Under the pieces are notes generated by a model. That model saw only the letters and a list, made by a program, of their open reading frames with translations, searched no databases and was not told the DNA's origin. DNA of 64,000 nucleotides from Symsagittifera roscoffensis (Eukaryota; Xenacoelomorpha; Acoela; Convolutidae): positions 886,201 through 950,200 of the forward strand of contig NC_087066.1 of the NCBI RefSeq assembly GCF_963678635.1, read 5' to 3'. Shown here in pieces: positions 61,200 through 64,000 of the stretch. Position 1 is the first letter of the stretch; each line of letters begins with the position of its first letter. Made by a program: the position numbers and the translations under genes.

Positions 61200-64000
61200 G
61201 ATAATTTTTTACACAGCGAACTTTAGTGAGCGTTAGTGTTGTACTACGACTGTTCTGTTCTTCTAAGCTAAGACTTTTGAGGCACCTTTACGGCTTTTTG
61301 TTAGCATGTGATTTGTTTTTTGTGCAGTTTATGGATTCTTTTTTGTTGTGCTCGTATAATTTGATAAGTGTGGATTTCTGTGTAGGTTGATTAAAGTCAA
61401 TTCAAAAGATGAGATTGGAGATATACTTTTTAGAGTTCGAATATTTTTTCCTGCAACCTATCAATTTTAGTCTGAATTTTTACGCTCTGTAATTAAAGTC
61501 GTTTGAATCAGGAAATGGATAGTTCTCCGTTTCAAGTTTCAAAGTTTTAGTTCGCATTTCTCGATTCTGTTCAGTTGAATATCTGTTGTATAATATATGT
61601 TTTTTATTCTCGCTAGGGAAATTAAGCTTCGCATTTTCGTTAAGTTTTTTTGGAACTGAATCAGCAGTTGTTATTTGTGATTAATTGAATCCATTCTCTG
61701 AATCGGGTAATGGGATTTGCAAGGCAACGTTTTGTTGCTTTATGATCCCTGTACCCGGTGATTTACTGTACAAATTCTGGTGCATATACTACAATTTAAC
61801 GCGAAATGACATACCAGCGATTTCAGGCTGTACTTTCCACAAATCTTTTCTAAAGCTTCTGGGAATTGGTTTAAGTTGAATGTTAATCGGTTTCTTATCA
61901 ATCCTTTTGTATCCTGTTTTTTCTGCAGCTTTTGGAATATTTTTTGTTGTTCTCGATTATTTTGAAGTATCGATTTCTGGGTACATTGATTCAAATCTCT
62001 TAAAAGTGACTTTTGGAGATATACTAGTCAATATTTTAATTATTTTTTCCTGTAAGCCTATCAATTTTAACCTGTTTTTTATTCGTTCTCTAATTAAGGT
62101 CGTTTAAATCAGGAAATGGATATTTCTCCGTTTCAAGTTTCAAAATTTTAGTTCACATTTCTCGATTCTGTTCAGTTGAATTTTTTCTGTTGTATAATAG
62201 ACGTTTTTTGGTTCTCGCTAGGGAAATTAAGCTTCGCATTTTCCTTCAATTTTTTGGAGCTGAAACTGTTGTTGTTGTTTGTGATGAGCTTAATCCATTC
62301 TCTGAATCGGGTAATGGGATCTGCAAGGAAACGTACTGTTGCTTTATGATCCCTGTACCTGGTGATTTACTGTACAAATTCTGGTGCATATACTACAATT
62401 TAAAGCGAAATGACATACCAGCGATTTCAGGCTGTACTTTCCACAAATCCTTTCTAAAGCTTCTGGGAATTGGTTTAAGTTGAATGTTACTCGGTTTCTT
62501 ATCAATCCTTTTGTATCCTGTTTTTTTTTCTGCAGCTTTTGGAATCTTTTTTGTTGTGCTCGGTTATTTTGATGTATCGATTTCTGGGTACATTGATTCA
62601 AATCTCTTAAAAGTGACTTTTGGAGATATACTAGTCAATACTTTAAATATTTTTTCCTGTAAGCCTATCAATTTTAACTTGTTTTTATTCGTTCTCTAAT
62701 TAAGGTCGTTTAAATCAAGAAATGGATATTTCTCCGTTTCAAGTTTCAAAATTTTAGTTCACATTTCTCGATTCTGTTCAGTTGAATTTTTTCTGTTGTA
62801 TAATAGACGTTTTTTGGTTCTCGCTAGGGAAATTAAGCTTCGCATTTTCCTTAAATTTTTTGGAACTGAATCTATTGTTATTTGTGATGAGCTTAATCCA
62901 TTCTCTGAATCGGGTAATGGGATCTGCAAGGAAACGTATTGTTGCTTTATGATCCCTGTACCTGGTGATTTACTGTACAAATTCTGGTGCATATACTACA
63001 ATTTAAAGCGAAATGACATACCGGCGATTTCAGGCTGTACTTTCCACAAATCTTTTCTAAAGCTTCTGGGAATTGGTTTAAGTTGAATGTTACTCGGTTT
63101 CTTATCAATCTTTTTGTGTCTTGTTTTTTGTGCAGCTTTTCGAATCTTTTTTGTTGTTCTCGATTATTTTGAAGTATCGATTTCTGGGTACATTGATTCA
63201 AATCTCTTAAAAGTGACTTTTGGAGATATACTAGTCAATATTTTAATTATTTTTTCCTGTAAGCCTATCAATTTTAACCTGTTTTTTATTCGTTCTCTAA
63301 TTAAGGTCGTTTAAATCAGGAAATGGATATTTCTCCGTTTCAAGTTTCAAAATTTTAGTTCACATTTCTCGATTCTGTTCAGTTGAATATTTTCTGTTGT
63401 ATAATAGACGTTTTTTTGGTTCTCGCTAGGGAAATTAAGCTTCGCATTTTCGTTAAGTTTTTTTGGAACTGAATCAGCAGTTGTTATTTGTGATTAATTT
63501 AATCCATTCTCTGAATCGGGTAATGGGATTTGCAAGGCAACGTTTTGTTGCTTTATGATCCCTGTACCTGGTCATTTACTGTACAAATTCTGGTGCATTT
63601 ACTACAATTTAACGCGAAATGACATACGAGCGATTTCAGGCTGTACTTTCCACAAATCTTTTCTAAAGCTTCTGGGAATTGGTTTAAGTTGAATGTTAAT
63701 CGGTTTCTTATCAATCCTTTTGTATCCTGTTTTTTCTGCAGCTTTTGGAATATTTTTTGTTGTTCTCGATTATTTTGAAGTATCGATTTCTGGATACATT
63801 GATTCAAATCTCTTAAAAGTGACTTTTGGAGGTATACTAGTCAATATTTTAACTATTTTTTCCTGTAAGCCTATCAATTTTAACCTGTTTTTTATTCGTT
63901 CTCTAATTAAGGTCGTTTAAATCAGGAAATGGATATTTCTCCGTTTCAAGTTTCAAAATTTTAGTTCACATTTCTCGATTCTGTTCAGTTGAATATTTTC
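61200..64000 (+). repeat. Tandem repeat of about 604 bp, four copies plus a diverged partial, running off the window
   Basis: The marker CTGTACAAATTCTGGTGCAT recurs at about 61766, 62370, 62973 and 63579, so the period is 603-606 bp. A diverged partial copy lies at about 61200-61500. Each unit keeps two back-to-back plus-strand frames. One is ~64-97 codons, containing 'NPFSESGNGICK' and 'FHKSFLKLLGIGLS'. The other starts at once after it, ~71-75 codons and hydrophobic ('GFLSILLYPV...GIFFVVL'). Splice-like CTGCAG and CGCTAG sites recur in each unit. It may be a satellite or a tandemly duplicated exon; I cannot assign a function. Confidence 0.85.

Overview
The window is metazoan nuclear DNA. 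The evidence is a spliced ARMT1 gene (GT-AG introns), a second spliced host gene rich in Gln and His, LINE, SINE and Ty3/gypsy-type elements, and AT-rich spacer. The species cannot be named from the sequence. The left 37 kb is mostly retrotransposon on the minus strand, with more balanced base composition than the AT-rich host DNA to its right.

Layout. Positions 1-10080 hold the 5' part of a Ty3/gypsy LTR element (element A, minus strand). It consists of a pol cut by the window edge, gag, a 2.6-kb leader with tandem repeats, a primer-binding site and a 5' LTR. Positions 10270-11854 hold a retroelement 3' fragment and a diverged LTR, both on the plus strand. Positions 12774-36970 are a complete giant LTR element (element B, 24.2 kb, minus strand). 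Its two LTRs differ by only about six substitutions and two 1-bp indels. In its own 5'->3' order it carries LTR, PBS, a 3.1-kb leader, a Gag N-terminal ORF, a 2786-codon Gag-Pol ORF, a coiled-coil/SGNH-hydrolase ORF, an unrecognised 2000-codon ORF, a polypurine tract and the LTR.

The main discovery is in element B. Its Pol continues past the integrase into a C-terminal macro-like domain, closest by eye to the TARG1/OARD1 type. The same tail is present in the independent, diverged copy A. Two long ORFs then follow pol. The 3' polypurine-tract sequence recurs five more times inside pol, once beside a hairpin conserved in A and B. Gag packages the RNA, protease/RT/RNase H/integrase copy and insert it, and the macro-like tail, SGNH protein and 2000-aa protein are accessory proteins of unknown role. 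Both copies have in-frame deletions in the RT region, so each probably depends on a complete relative.

Positions 37 kb to 52.6 kb hold diverged protein-like repeats, then ARMT1 on the plus strand in four recognisable exons; the N-terminal exon was not found. Its 11-kb intron contains four tandem 1.24-kb units of a broken RT fragment. One unit is split by a full-length, intact 3.7-kb LINE with a 2A-like N terminus, a target-site duplication and a CAA tail. A near-perfect 37-bp-stem hairpin lies in the next intron. Positions 52.6-59.3 kb are AT-rich spacer with tRNA-derived SINE-like remnants. A two-exon Gln/His-rich ORF (59.4-60.7 kb), an RT remnant and a ~604-bp tandem repeat running off the window end complete the region.
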